This document shows, in pieces, positions 17,223-25,677 of a DNA stretch of 64,000 bases. This DNA comes from RGIG3013 sp045538935. GTDB taxonomy: Bacteria; Bacillota; Clostridia; Oscillospirales; Acutalibacteraceae. The notes under the pieces are model-generated. The model did no database searches. It worked only from the letters and a program-made list of their open reading frames with translations, and was not told where the DNA came from. A program made the position numbers and the translations under genes. Location of the stretch: positions 124,001 to 188,000 of the forward strand of contig JAZQEI010000022.1 of the NCBI GenBank assembly GCA_045538935.1, read 5' to 3'. How positions within the stretch are numbered: the stretch's first letter is position 1; each line of letters opens with the position of its first letter.

Positions 17223-17250
17223 AAGCAGAGAGGCCTAAACCTCTCTGCTT
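17223..17250. terminator. Bidirectional terminator between the regulator and the ribosomal operon
   Basis: AAGCAGAGAGG-CCTAAA-CCTCTCTGCTT with T-rich flanks on both strands. It ends the regulator gene on the plus strand and the S10-spc-alpha operon on the minus strand. Confidence 0.88.
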
Positions 17251-17327
17251 ATTTTTGTTCGTTTAGTTTCCACATTTTAAGGTTTTAAAACAAAACCCTA
17301 AATGTGATAACTAAAATTCTTGAGAAA

Positions 17328-17669
17328 TTAAACTAACTCAATAATAGCCATCTCGGCAGCGTCGCCACGGCGAGCGCCTGTCTTGGTAATTCTGCAATAG
17401 CCGCCCTTAACATCCATATACTTAGGTGCGATTTCGGTGTAAAGCTTGTTTACAACGTCTTCCTTAGTAATGAATGCCATAGCTTGACGCTTGCTTGCAA
17501 GACTATTATCCTTTGCGAGTGTAATATATTTCTCAGCCATAGTGCGAACTTCTTTAGCTCTGTAAACTGTGGTTTCGATTCTGCCATTTTCAAGCAAAAA
17601 AGTAACCATTGCTCTGAGCATTGCAATTCTATGATCGCTTGTTCGTCCAAGTTTTCTTGTTCCTGGCAT
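17328..17669 (-). CDS. rplQ: 50S ribosomal protein L17
   Basis: A 113-residue bacterial-type L17 of the large subunit near the exit tunnel. It begins MPGTRKLGRTSDHRIAML and ends in GARRGDAAEMAIIELV, both typical. It is the last gene of the operon, 24 bases after rpoA. An imperfect hairpin (about 17270-17312) and then the bidirectional terminator follow. Confidence 0.97.
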   Translation of the reverse strand: MPGTRKLGRTSDHRIAMLRAMVTFLLENGRIETTVYRAKEVRTMAEKYITLAKDNSLASKRQAMAFITKEDVVNKLYTEIAPKYMDVKGGYCRITKTGARRGDAAEMAIIELV

Positions 17670-17693
17670 TTATACTCACTCCTTTATCAGTGA

Positions 17694-18644
17694 TTATTCT
17701 TCTTCTTTGCTAAGGCTAAGTCCAAAGGAATTAAGCTTAGCAATAACCTCTTCGAGCGACTTGCGTCCGAGGTTGCGGACCTTCATCATATCTTCTTCGG
17801 TCTTACCGCGTAAATCTTCAACGGTATTAATACCTGCTCTCTTTAAGCAATTGAAACTTCTAACCGATAGGTCGAGCTCTTCAATTGTCATATCGAGAAC
17901 CTTTTCTTTTGCGGTATCAGCCTTCTCTGCCATAATGCTCTCGGCATCCTTAGCGGCTTCTGAGAGATTTAGGAAGAGTTCAAGGTGATCCATTAAGATT
18001 TTTGCTGCAAGCGATACTGCATCGTTTGCTGCTAAAACGCCGTTGGTCCACACTTCTAAGGTTAAGCGGCCCTTATCGGTAACGTTACCTACACGGGTAT
18101 TTTCTACAGCAAAGTTTGCCTTTAATACAGGTGTGTAGATAGAGTCAACCGGTATTACGCCGATTACCGAAGGATTAGGCTTGTTCTGGTCGGCAGGAAC
18201 ATATCCTCTGCCCTTGCTTAAGGTAAGCTCCATATTAAGCTTTGCGCCCTCGCCTAAAGTGGCAATGTGAAGCTCAGGATTCAATACTTCAACCTCAGAA
18301 TCAGCCTTAATAGATGCGCCGGTTACCTCACAAGGACCTTGTGCATCAATATATACGGTCTTAACAGAGTCGCCATGAAGCTTAGCTATAAGACCCTTAA
18401 TGTTTAGAACAATTTCTGTAACGTCTTCCTTTACGCCTTCTATGGTGGAAAACTCATGAAGTACTCCGTCAATCTTTATCGATGTTACTGCAACGCCCGG
18501 TAGTATAGAGAGTAATACTCTGCGCATACTATTGCCGAGTGTAATTGCATAACCACGCTCTAGCGGTTCCATCATAAATTTGCCATATGTGCCGTCAGAC
18601 GATAACTCCAGTGTTTCAATTCTGGGCTTTTCAATTTCTATCAT
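17694..18644 (-). CDS. rpoA: RNA polymerase alpha subunit
   Basis: A 316-residue alpha subunit. The N-terminal assembly domain carries EPLERGYAITLGNSMRRVLLSILPG. The C-terminal domain (about 245-316) has LDLSVRSFNCLKRAGINTVEDL and the helix-hairpin-helix VRNLGRKSLEEV that binds UP elements and activators. The SD GGAG is 7 bases before ATG. The 102-base gap to rpsD is unusually long for this operon and holds a candidate pseudoknot whose 3' strand ends 6 bases before the SD. Confidence 0.98.
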   Translation of the reverse strand: MIEIEKPRIETLELSSDGTYGKFMMEPLERGYAITLGNSMRRVLLSILPGVAVTSIKIDGVLHEFSTIEGVKEDVTEIVLNIKGLIAKLHGDSVKTVYIDAQGPCEVTGASIKADSEVEVLNPELHIATLGEGAKLNMELTLSKGRGYVPADQNKPNPSVIGVIPVDSIYTPVLKANFAVENTRVGNVTDKGRLTLEVWTNGVLAANDAVSLAAKILMDHLELFLNLSEAAKDAESIMAEKADTAKEKVLDMTIEELDLSVRSFNCLKRAGINTVEDLRGKTEEDMMKVRNLGRKSLEEVIAKLNSFGLSLSKEEE

Positions 18645-18661
18645 TTAAAAGCTCCATTTCT

Positions 18662-18710
18662 CCGCACTATTATATTTTTGTTGTCTGCCGTTTTGTGCGG
18701 AAAACGGCAG
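18662..18710 (-). promoter_or_regulatory. Candidate H-type pseudoknot in front of rpoA
   Basis: On the minus strand CTGCCGTTTT pairs with AAAACGGCAG (10 bp, 18685-18710). The whole 6-base loop CCGCAC is complementary to GTGCGG at 18662-18667. The 17-base linker between them is A-rich, as in classical pseudoknots where loop 3 lies in the minor groove. The second stem ends 6 bases upstream of the rpoA SD. This is sequence complementarity only; folding is inferred. Confidence 0.6.
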
Positions 18711-18746
18711 TACAAAACCTTTTGTTGTAGAATTTAAGCAAAATTA

Positions 18747-19373
18747 TTACTTAGAGTAAAGCTCGACAATGAGTTGCTCCTCAACAGGTGCATCAATTTG
18801 ATCGCGCTCAGGTAAAGCAATAACCTTTGCTTCATAATTGTCGCGGTTAACGTCGATCCATGCAGGAACGGGTCTTGCGCTATTTGCTTCAACAACAGCC
18901 TTAATTTTATCTAAAGATCTGCTCTTTTCGCAAACTGTTACAACATCGCCTGCTTTAAGTAAATAAGATGCGATGTCTACTCTCTTACCGTTAACTTCAA
19001 AATGACCGTGGCCTACGAGCTGACGAGCTTCTTTTCTGGAAGAAGCAAAGCCTACTCTGTATACTACGTTGTCAAGACGGCTTTCGAGAATTCTTAAAAG
19101 GTTTGTACCGGTAACGCCGGTCTTTCTGGCAGCAACCTCAAAATAATGAGCAAACTGGCCTTCTTGTACGCCATAAAAACGTCTTGCCTTTTGCTTTGCA
19201 CGAAGCTGTAGTCCGTACTCTGAAGACTTTTTACGACCCTGACCATGCTGACCGGGTGCATATGCTCTAATACCTACAGAGCACTTTTCCGAATAGCAGC
19301 GTTCGCCCTTTAAAAACAGCTTCTGGCCTTCGCGGCGGCAGAGTCTGCAAACGGCTCCTGTATATCTTGCCAT
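18747..19373 (-). CDS. rpsD: 30S ribosomal protein S4, zinc-binding form
   Basis: A 208-residue S4 that nucleates 16S assembly. The N-terminus has four cysteines (C9, C12, C26, C31), the zinc-binding C+ form. The S4 RNA-binding domain shows SRLDNVVYRVGFASSRKEARQ and GHFEVNGKRVDI. S4 is a known translational autoregulator in other bacteria. The long structured gap to rpoA just downstream is therefore of interest. Confidence 0.98.
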   Translation of the reverse strand: MARYTGAVCRLCRREGQKLFLKGERCYSEKCSVGIRAYAPGQHGQGRKKSSEYGLQLRAKQKARRFYGVQEGQFAHYFEVAARKTGVTGTNLLRILESRLDNVVYRVGFASSRKEARQLVGHGHFEVNGKRVDIASYLLKAGDVVTVCEKSRSLDKIKAVVEANSARPVPAWIDVNRDNYEAKVIALPERDQIDAPVEEQLIVELYSK

Positions 19374-19398
19374 CTAATTACACCTCCAAAATTTACGG

Positions 19399-19800
19399 TT
19401 ATACGCGTCTTCTCTTGGGAGGACGGCAACCGTTGTGCGGAATTGGGGTTACGTCTTTAATCATGCTAACCTCAAGTCCTGTTGACTGCAATGCTCTAAT
19501 TGCAGCTTCACGTCCAGCACCGGGACCCTTAACATAAACTTCAACGGTCTTTAGGCCATGCTCCATAGCAGCCTTTGCTGCTGTTTCTGCTGCGCTTTGT
19601 GCAGCAAACGGAGTGGATTTTCTAGAACCTCTGAAGCCCAATTCACCAGCAGATGCCCAAGAAATTGCATTACCTTGTACATCTGTGATGGTAACAATTG
19701 TGTTGTTGAAGGTTGACTGGATATGGGCAGCACCGCGCTCGATATTCTTCTTCTCGCGGCGTCTGCGGGTTGCGGTTGTGGTTTTACCCTTTGTTGCCAT
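19399..19800 (-). CDS. rpsK: 30S ribosomal protein S11
   Basis: A 133-residue S11 of the platform. It has the basic N-terminal tail TATRRRREKKNIERG, the core HIQSTFNNTIVTITD and the C-terminal THIS-like TPIPHNGCRPPKRRRV. It lies 25 bases before rpsD and 16 after rpsM. Confidence 0.98.
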   Translation of the reverse strand: MATKGKTTTATRRRREKKNIERGAAHIQSTFNNTIVTITDVQGNAISWASAGELGFRGSRKSTPFAAQSAAETAAKAAMEHGLKTVEVYVKGPGAGREAAIRALQSTGLEVSMIKDVTPIPHNGCRPPKRRRV

Positions 19801-19816
19801 ATTATCTTCCTCCTAC

Positions 19817-20185
19817 TTATTTCTTCTTGTTTGCTATGGTCTTCTTCGGACCCTTACGAGTACGAGCGTTTGTCTTAGAACGCTGACCTCTTACGGGAAG
19901 GCCCTTACGGTGACGAAGACCGCGATAGCTACCGATTTCAATAAGTCTTTTGATGTCAAATGCGATTGTACGACGACGGTCGCCTTCTACCTGAAGGTTC
20001 TTGTCGATGTATTCACGCAACTTTGAAATGTCATCTTCGGTAAGATCCTTAACTCTGGTATCAGGGTTGATACCGGTATCTTCAAGAATCTTTTTTGATG
20101 TTGTAAGTCCAATACCGAATATATATGTGAGTCCTATTTCAACTCTTTTTTCATTCGGCAGATCTACACCAGCAATACGTGCCAT
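19817..20185 (-). CDS. rpsM: 30S ribosomal protein S13
   Basis: A 122-residue S13 of the 30S head. It starts MARIAGVDLPNEKRVEIGL, carries the helix-hairpin-helix YIFGIGLTTSKKIL, and has RGLRHRKGLPVRGQRSKTNAR followed by a basic tail. It lies 37 bases after rpmJ, in the usual alpha-operon order. Confidence 0.98.
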   Translation of the reverse strand: MARIAGVDLPNEKRVEIGLTYIFGIGLTTSKKILEDTGINPDTRVKDLTEDDISKLREYIDKNLQVEGDRRRTIAFDIKRLIEIGSYRGLRHRKGLPVRGQRSKTNARTRKGPKKTIANKKK

Positions 20186-20222
20186 TTATATTGCACCTCC
20201 ATAATTTTAAGAGCTCTAAGGA

Positions 20223-20336
20223 TTAACCTTGACGCTGCTTATGCTTGGGATTTTCACAGATTACCATGATTTTTCCCTTACGCTTAATGACTTTGCACTT
20301 CTCGCAAATCTTTTTTACAGAAGGTCTGACTTTCAT
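20223..20336 (-). CDS. rpmJ: 50S ribosomal protein L36, zinc-binding form
   Basis: Recovered by translating the gap between infA and rpsM. The 37-residue product starts MKVRPSVKKICEKC and ends ENPKHKQRQG. The ligands C11, C14, C27 and H32 are all present, so it is the zinc C+ form. AGGAGG stands before the ATG. It is too short for many gene callers. Confidence 0.97.
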   Translation of the reverse strand: MKVRPSVKKICEKCKVIKRKGKIMVICENPKHKQRQG

Positions 20337-20360
20337 TATTATACCTCCTAAATATTTCGC

Positions 20361-20579
20361 TTACTTGCTTCTCCAAGTAATGCGGCCTTTTGATAAGTCG
20401 TACGGCGACATTTCTACTGTTACCTTATCACCGGGAAGAATTCTAATGTAGTTCATACGAAGTTTTCCCGAGATATGTGCTAGTATTGTGTGGCCGCCCT
20501 GAATTTCTACTTTGAACATTGCATTGGGCATAGCTTCTACAACTGTACCCTCAAGTTCGATCATGTCTTCTTTGGACAT
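20361..20579 (-). CDS. infA: Translation initiation factor IF-1
   Basis: A 72-residue S1-type OB-fold protein that binds the 30S A site during initiation. It shows MSKEDMIELEGTVVEAMPNA, HISGKLRMNYIRILPGDKV and the C-terminal LSKGRITWRSK. It sits between the KOW protein and rpmJ, as in most Bacillota. Confidence 0.98.
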   Translation of the reverse strand: MSKEDMIELEGTVVEAMPNAMFKVEIQGGHTILAHISGKLRMNYIRILPGDKVTVEMSPYDLSKGRITWRSK

Positions 20580-20592
20580 AATTTGTGGCCTC

Positions 20593-20832
20593 CTATTCGG
20601 CTTTTGCTTTAAACTTATTTAAAGCGGTTTTAAGTGATTTATCGGTTTTTAACTGTTCCTCTTCTAAAACGCTGTTTGTTAGGGCAATGTGCTTTATGTT
20701 TTTTAGCTTTGGTTTACTTAAAGGGTGTGCTTTACCGTCGCATAGCAAAACATAACCGTTTTTTTCTTCAGTAGCTACCATAAAGTTACCCTTGTCACGT
20801 CCTGCTAAAACACACACTATTTTTTTAGTCAT
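20593..20832 (-). CDS. KOW-domain RNA-binding protein (L14e/L6e/L27e-like)
   Basis: A 79-residue protein with an N-terminal KOW/SH3-like fold (IVCVLAGRDKGNFMVATEEKNGYVLLCDGK) and a basic helical tail. Proteins of this kind sit between map and infA in many Clostridia and Bacilli and are presumed to bind ribosomal RNA. The precise role is unknown. The gap to map is only 5 bases. Confidence 0.88.
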   Translation of the reverse strand: MTKKIVCVLAGRDKGNFMVATEEKNGYVLLCDGKAHPLSKPKLKNIKHIALTNSVLEEEQLKTDKSLKTALNKFKAKAE

Positions 20833-20837
20833 AGCTT

Positions 20838-21590
20838 TTACTCCGCTACGGTCAAAATTTGTGGACCGTTACTTGTAATTGCAATAGTATGCTCAAAATG
20901 AGCAGACAAGGAACCGTCTTTGGTCAGTACTGTCCAGCCGTCAGGCATTATTTTTACATCGTAATCGCCCATATTTACCATAGGTTCGATTGCAAGTGTC
21001 ATACCTGCTGCTAAACGGACTCCCCTACCTCGCGTGCCGAAATTGGGGACTTCGGGTGCTTCATGTAAACTCGTGCCTACTCCGTGCCCGACAAATTTTC
21101 GAACCACCGAGTACCCACGCGCTTCGACATAGCTTTGCACTGCATAAGATATATCGCCGATTCTGTTGCCTACACAAGCCATTTTTATGCCTTCGTAAAG
21201 GCTTTCTCTGGTTGTGTCTATCAGCCGCTTCGCCTCAGGTGAAATTTCGCCTGCTGCGAAAGTTGCAGCATTATCGCCGTGATATCCCATGTAACACGCG
21301 CCGAGGTCAACACTTACTATGTCTCCCTCTTGTATAACGCGTCTTGTGTTTGGAATGCCGTGAATTACCTCGTTATTTATGGATATGCAGGCAGTTGCGG
21401 GGTAACCGTTATAACCCTTAAAGTTAGGGGTGCCGCCTTGCGATAAAATATACTTTTCAGCTATTTTATCAAGCTCGGCTGTGGTAACACCCGGTTTAAC
21501 TGCCTCGCCTACCAACTTAAGTGCTCCTGCCGATATTCTGCAAGCCTCTTTCATAATGGCAAGCTCTCGGCCAGTTTTTAAAACTATCAT
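20838..21590 (-). CDS. map: Methionine aminopeptidase, type I
   Basis: Removes the initiator methionine from nascent proteins. The 250-residue enzyme shows all five metal ligands of the pita-bread fold: DLGACYMGYHGDNA (two Asp), FVGHGVGTSLHE (His), TLAIEPMV (Glu) and HFEHTIAIT context (Glu). It lacks the long SH3-binding N-terminal extension. The start is 2 bases after the adk stop. Confidence 0.97.
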   Translation of the reverse strand: MIVLKTGRELAIMKEACRISAGALKLVGEAVKPGVTTAELDKIAEKYILSQGGTPNFKGYNGYPATACISINNEVIHGIPNTRRVIQEGDIVSVDLGACYMGYHGDNAATFAAGEISPEAKRLIDTTRESLYEGIKMACVGNRIGDISYAVQSYVEARGYSVVRKFVGHGVGTSLHEAPEVPNFGTRGRGVRLAAGMTLAIEPMVNMGDYDVKIMPDGWTVLTKDGSLSAHFEHTIAITSNGPQILTVAE

Positions 21591-21592
21591 AA

Positions 21593-22225
21593 TTAAAGAC
21601 CCAGTGCTGCAAGAGTTAGCTTTGTTGTATCAGCTATTGCCTCTTGACCCTCTACTATATAAAGCTTATTGCTCTTTGCATAGTAGTCCTTTAACGGCTC
21701 GGTTTGCTCGTGGTAAACTGCGAGTCTGTCTAACACTGTTTGGGGCTCGTCGTCCTTGCGCTGAATAAGCTCGGCAGAGCAAAGGTTACATATACCTTCT
21801 TTCTCGGGCTTTTTATACTCAAGGTGATAGCTTGCGCCGCAAGCGGGGCAAACTCTACGACCCGACATACGAGTAGCAATTTTTTCGTCGGCAACCTCTA
21901 TAGAGATTACACGGTCAATTTCGATACCCATATTGTCTAATGCTTCGGCCTGCGGAATAGTTCTCGGAAAACCGTCTAGAATAAAACCGTTTTTGCAGTC
22001 GTCTTCTGCCAGTCTTTCTTTAATGATGCCTATAACAACATCATCAGGAACTAAATGGCCCGCATCAACAAAAGCCTTGGCTTTAATACCCATCTCGGTT
22101 TCATTCTTCATAGCAGCACGAATGATGTTGCCTGTAGAAATGGTGGGTATTGATAGTTTTTCGCAGATAATTTCTGCCTGGGTGCCTTTACCCGCACCCG
22201 GGGCACCAAGAAGAATAAGTTTCAT
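21593..22225 (-). CDS. adk: Adenylate kinase with zinc-type LID
   Basis: Interconverts ATP, AMP and ADP. In the 210-residue protein the P-loop GAPGAGKGTQ is at residues 7-16, and the AMP-binding GFPRTIPQAEAL follows. The LID carries CPACGASYHL and a second pair in CNLC, the four-cysteine zinc site usual in Gram-positive Adk. Adjacent secY and map give the standard spc-operon context. Confidence 0.97.
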   Translation of the reverse strand: MKLILLGAPGAGKGTQAEIICEKLSIPTISTGNIIRAAMKNETEMGIKAKAFVDAGHLVPDDVVIGIIKERLAEDDCKNGFILDGFPRTIPQAEALDNMGIEIDRVISIEVADEKIATRMSGRRVCPACGASYHLEYKKPEKEGICNLCSAELIQRKDDEPQTVLDRLAVYHEQTEPLKDYYAKSNKLYIVEGQEAIADTTKLTLAALGL

Positions 22226-22243
22226 TTTGTTCTCCTTTAGTTA

Positions 22244-23518
22244 TTAGTCAAGAAAGCCCTTGTAGTGTCTCATCATCATCTGAGATTCAAGGTTCTGAAC
22301 GGTTTCAAGTGCTACACCAACTACGATGAGTACCGAAGTACCGCCGAGCGATACCGGAATGGATCCAACATTACCGATTATAATAGGTAATATTGCAAGT
22401 ACGCCAAGGAATATAGCGCCCATTAAGGTTATTCTTGACAAAATTTTCTGAATAAAATCAGAAGTGGGTTTACCAGGTCTTATACCCGGAATTGAACCGC
22501 CGTTTTTACGAAGATTGTTTGCCATTTCTACGGGGTTGTACTGAATGGTAACATAAAAATATGCAAAAGCAATAATTAGTACCAAGTAAAGTACTGCGTA
22601 GAAAGCACCCTGCACGCTAAACTGCATAAGGATTTTAGCAAATGTGCTTGTCTTCTTAGGCATAAACGAAAGGATCATTGTAGGAAGCATTAAAATAGAG
22701 CTTGCGAAGATTACCGGCATAACACCCGACATATTAACCTTAATCGGAATATGTGAGTTTTGGCCGCCGTACATCTTACGGCCTACAACCTTTTTAGCAT
22801 ACTGAACGGGAATTCTGCGCTCGGAATTGGTCATCCAAACGATGAACGCAATAACAACTAAGAAGCCCAAAAGTACTGCAACAACAGGAATGATCTTTCC
22901 GTGTTCAATTTCATGAACAAGTGCGGCTACGGCGTTAGGTGCTCTAGAGATGATACCTGCAAAGAGTATCATAGAAATACCGTTGCCAATGCCGTGCTCG
23001 TCGATTTTTTCACCAAGCCACATAACAAGTGCAGAGCCTGCTGCAAGACATACAACAATTACGGGTCCTGCAAGCCAGAGCCATCCGCCCTTAACAGATA
23101 TACAGCCAGATGCTTTAAGATAGAAGAAGTAACCGATACCCTGTAAGGTTGCTAAGATAACAGTTGCTACACGGGTTAGAGCTGCTATCTTCTTGCGGCC
23201 TTCTTCACCTTCTTTAGATAATCTTTCAAGTGCCGGAATTGCTACCGCCAAAAGCTGCAATATAATTGAAGCGTTAATGTACGGAGTAACCGACATAGAG
23301 AAGATTGCGGCATATTCGAGTCCGCCACCGGTTAGTGTTGAAAGATAGTTAAAGAATTCAACACCTGTGCCCGATGTTAAAGATGCTAATGCATCATGGT
23401 TAATATAGGGCACCGGAATAACAGAACCTATGCGGAAGATTATAAGAATAAGGAAAGTAAACAGAATCTTTTTACGAAGGTCAGCTAATTTCCAAGCATT
23501 TCTTATTGTCTCGAACAT
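22244..23518 (-). CDS. secY: Protein translocase channel subunit SecY
   Basis: A 424-residue protein with ten membrane segments, the pore of the Sec translocon. It starts MFETIRNAWKLADLRKKI and shows the plug region and VTPYINASIILQLL. Later come cytoplasmic loops with RRIPVQYAKKVVGRKMYGGQ and the C-terminal LRKNGGSIPGIRPGKPT. It is 1 base from rplO. Confidence 0.97.
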   Translation of the reverse strand: MFETIRNAWKLADLRKKILFTFLILIIFRIGSVIPVPYINHDALASLTSGTGVEFFNYLSTLTGGGLEYAAIFSMSVTPYINASIILQLLAVAIPALERLSKEGEEGRKKIAALTRVATVILATLQGIGYFFYLKASGCISVKGGWLWLAGPVIVVCLAAGSALVMWLGEKIDEHGIGNGISMILFAGIISRAPNAVAALVHEIEHGKIIPVVAVLLGFLVVIAFIVWMTNSERRIPVQYAKKVVGRKMYGGQNSHIPIKVNMSGVMPVIFASSILMLPTMILSFMPKKTSTFAKILMQFSVQGAFYAVLYLVLIIAFAYFYVTIQYNPVEMANNLRKNGGSIPGIRPGKPTSDFIQKILSRITLMGAIFLGVLAILPIIIGNVGSIPVSLGGTSVLIVVGVALETVQNLESQMMMRHYKGFLD

Positions 23519-23519
23519 A

Positions 23520-23960
23520 TTACTTCACCTCAGCCTTTCCGCCGGCTGCTGTGATTTTCTCAGCTGCTACCTTAGAAATAGCGCTAACATTAACTGTAAG
23601 CTTCTTTGTAAGATTGCCATTGCCAAGAACTTTTACCGGAACTTCTACCTTTTTGATGAGTCCCTTTTCCTTTAAAGAAGCATTATCTACAACAGCACCG
23701 TTGTCGAATACTTCTAAAGCAGAAACATTTACTATTGCACACTCTTGTGCAAAAATGTTGTTAAAACCACGCTTGGGTACACGTCTGTGAAGGGGCATCT
23801 GACCACCTTCAAAGCCAGGTCTTATGCCACGACCGGCACGAGCCTTTTGACCCTTGTGACCTTTACCGGCAGTTTTACCGTTGCCGGATCCATGACCTCT
23901 ACCAATACGCTTTGCTTCCTTTACGGAGCCTTCAGCGGGGGATAGTTCATGCAGTTTCAT
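23520..23960 (-). CDS. rplO: 50S ribosomal protein L15
   Basis: A 146-residue L15. It begins MKLHELSPAEGSVKEAKRIGRGHGSGNGKT and continues with the basic Gly-rich segment GHKGQKARAGRG and GFEGGQMPLHRRVPKRGF. It lies next to secY with a 1-base gap, so translation is likely coupled. Confidence 0.98.
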   Translation of the reverse strand: MKLHELSPAEGSVKEAKRIGRGHGSGNGKTAGKGHKGQKARAGRGIRPGFEGGQMPLHRRVPKRGFNNIFAQECAIVNVSALEVFDNGAVVDNASLKEKGLIKKVEVPVKVLGNGNLTKKLTVNVSAISKVAAEKITAAGGKAEVK

Positions 23961-23995
23961 TTTTTCGCACCTCCTTGCTTAATGCGTCGAAAGTA

Positions 23996-24199
23996 TTATT
24001 TTACTTCCGTTACCTCTACGAGGTGGATAATCTTACTGATTTTGCCCTTGGTTGCTGCGTTATCGGGTTGAATTGTTTCATCGCCGATTTTCTTTAGTCC
24101 AAGGGAAGCTGCTGTAGCTATCTGGTCTTTTTTAGCACAGATAAGGCTCTTTGCAAGCTTTATTTTAAGGCCGGCAGCCTTCTTTGCTTTTGTTGCCAT
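23996..24199 (-). CDS. rpmD: 50S ribosomal protein L30
   Basis: A 67-residue L30, slightly longer than the usual 58-62 because of a lysine/alanine-rich N-terminus. The core LKIKLAKSLICAKKDQIATAASLGLKKIG followed by GKISKIIHLVEV is typical. It lies between rpsE and rplO in the normal order. Confidence 0.95.
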   Translation of the reverse strand: MATKAKKAAGLKIKLAKSLICAKKDQIATAASLGLKKIGDETIQPDNAATKGKISKIIHLVEVTEVK

Positions 24200-24213
24200 T
24201 GTGCTGCTCCTCC

Positions 24214-24717
24214 TTAACCTATGATTTCTTTAGCCGACTTGCCGCGTTTTGCAGCAACTTCGGATATGCTACGAAGTTCGCTTAAGCCTTTAACGGTTGC
24301 GCGAACAACGTTGCAGGGATTTTTAGAACGTAATGTCTTTGTACGGATATCTTTAATTCCTACGGTTTCAAGTACGGCACGAACCGGACCGCCGGCGATA
24401 ACACCGGTACCGGGGGCAGCGGGCTTCATTAAAACTCGGCCTGCGCCAAACTCGCCTATGATTTCGTGGGGAATTGTTGTGCCGCGTAAAGAAACCTTAA
24501 TAAGATTCTTCTTCGCGTCTTCTATACCCTTACGGATAGCATCCGGAACTTCACCGGATTTACCCATACCAAAGCCAACTATACCGTTACCGTCACCAAC
24601 AACTACTAAAGCAGCGAACTTCATAATGCGTCCACCCTTAACAGTTTTGGATACGCGGTTTATAGCAACTACGCGTTCTTTTAAATCTAATACTGATGCG
24701 TCAATATTTGTAGCCAA
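24214..24717 (-). CDS. rpsE: 30S ribosomal protein S5
   Basis: A 167-residue S5, part of the decoding-fidelity region. It has the N-terminal dsRNA-binding-like domain with LKERVVAINRVSKTVKGGR and FAALVVVGDGNGIVGFGMGKS, and the C-terminal domain with GAGRVLMKPAAPGTGVIAGG. It lies 18 bases after rplR. Confidence 0.98.
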   Translation of the reverse strand: MATNIDASVLDLKERVVAINRVSKTVKGGRIMKFAALVVVGDGNGIVGFGMGKSGEVPDAIRKGIEDAKKNLIKVSLRGTTIPHEIIGEFGAGRVLMKPAAPGTGVIAGGPVRAVLETVGIKDIRTKTLRSKNPCNVVRATVKGLSELRSISEVAAKRGKSAKEIIG

Positions 24718-24735
24718 AAGTACTCCTCCTCCTTA

Positions 24736-25095
24736 TTAGAACTTGAGGCCGCCCTCACGGGCACCTTCGGCAAGCTCCTTGACACGTCCGTGGTAAATGT
24801 ATCCGCCGCGGTCAAATACGACTACTTCGATACCTTTTTCCAACGCACGCTTTGCAATTAACTGTCCAACCTTACGAGCTTCCTCTTTGTTGCCTGTTGA
24901 GCCGGCGAATTCTTTTTCAACCGACGAGGCGGCAGCTAAGGTAACTCCGTTTACATCATCAATAAGCTGGGCTGTAATATTCTTATTGGAGCGGAATACG
25001 TTAAGGCGGGGGCACTCAGGTGTGCCGCTAATCTTAGCGCGAACACGTGTGTGGCGCTTAAGACGTGCCTTATTACTGTTAGGTTTGCTAACCAT
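24736..25095 (-). CDS. rplR: 50S ribosomal protein L18
   Basis: A 119-residue 5S rRNA-binding protein. The basic N-terminus RLKRHTRVRAKISGTPECPRL, FRSNKNITAQLIDD and the C-terminal VVFDRGGYIYHGRVKELAEGAREGGL are diagnostic. It lies between rplF and rpsE. Confidence 0.98.
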   Translation of the reverse strand: MVSKPNSNKARLKRHTRVRAKISGTPECPRLNVFRSNKNITAQLIDDVNGVTLAAASSVEKEFAGSTGNKEEARKVGQLIAKRALEKGIEVVVFDRGGYIYHGRVKELAEGAREGGLKF

Positions 25096-25113
25096 TTATC
25101 ATACACTCCTTTA

Positions 25114-25662
25114 TTATTTCTTAGCACCCTTGCCGGCTTTACCTTCTTTACGGCGGATATATTCTCCGACGTACTTAATACCCTTGCCCTTATATGGCTC
25201 AGGCGGACGCTTCTCGCGTACCTCTGCGGCAAATTGGCCGACCTGTTGCTTATCAGTTCCGGAAATGATTACCTTATTAGGATTAGGTACTTCTATGCTA
25301 ATTCCGGGAATTTCATCCATAATTACCTGGTGAGAGAAACCAAGGTTTAGTACCAAGCTCTTACCTTGCTTTTGTGCACGGTAACCTACGCCGTTAACCT
25401 CGAGCTCCTTGGAATATCCGTTTACAACACCCTCTACCATATTGGCGATAAGTGTACGGGTTAAACCGTGAAGTGAGCGGTTTTCTTTAGTATCGTCAGG
25501 ACGCTTAACTAAAATTTCGTTACCTTCTACAGATATTGCCATCTGCTCTTTGAAGCTGTTTTCTAGTGTGCCCTTGGGACCCTTAACCGAAACGGTGTTG
25601 CCGTTAACCTTAACCTCAACTCCTGCAGGAATTGTGATGGGTTTGTTTCCTATACGTGACAT
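25114..25662 (-). CDS. rplF: 50S ribosomal protein L6
   Basis: A 182-residue L6 at the base of the stalk. It starts MSRIGNKPITIPAGVEV, with the duplicated alpha/beta domain and the C-terminal signature PPEPYKGKGIKYVGEYIRRKEGK. It lies 15 bases after rpsH. Confidence 0.98.
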   Translation of the reverse strand: MSRIGNKPITIPAGVEVKVNGNTVSVKGPKGTLENSFKEQMAISVEGNEILVKRPDDTKENRSLHGLTRTLIANMVEGVVNGYSKELEVNGVGYRAQKQGKSLVLNLGFSHQVIMDEIPGISIEVPNPNKVIISGTDKQQVGQFAAEVREKRPPEPYKGKGIKYVGEYIRRKEGKAGKGAKK

Positions 25663-25677
25663 ACTTACGGCACCTCC

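Noticed and set aside
17270..17312. Imperfect hairpin after rplQ as the operon terminator
   Set aside because: The stem has bulges and there is no U-run; the bidirectional terminator at 17223-17250 is far better.
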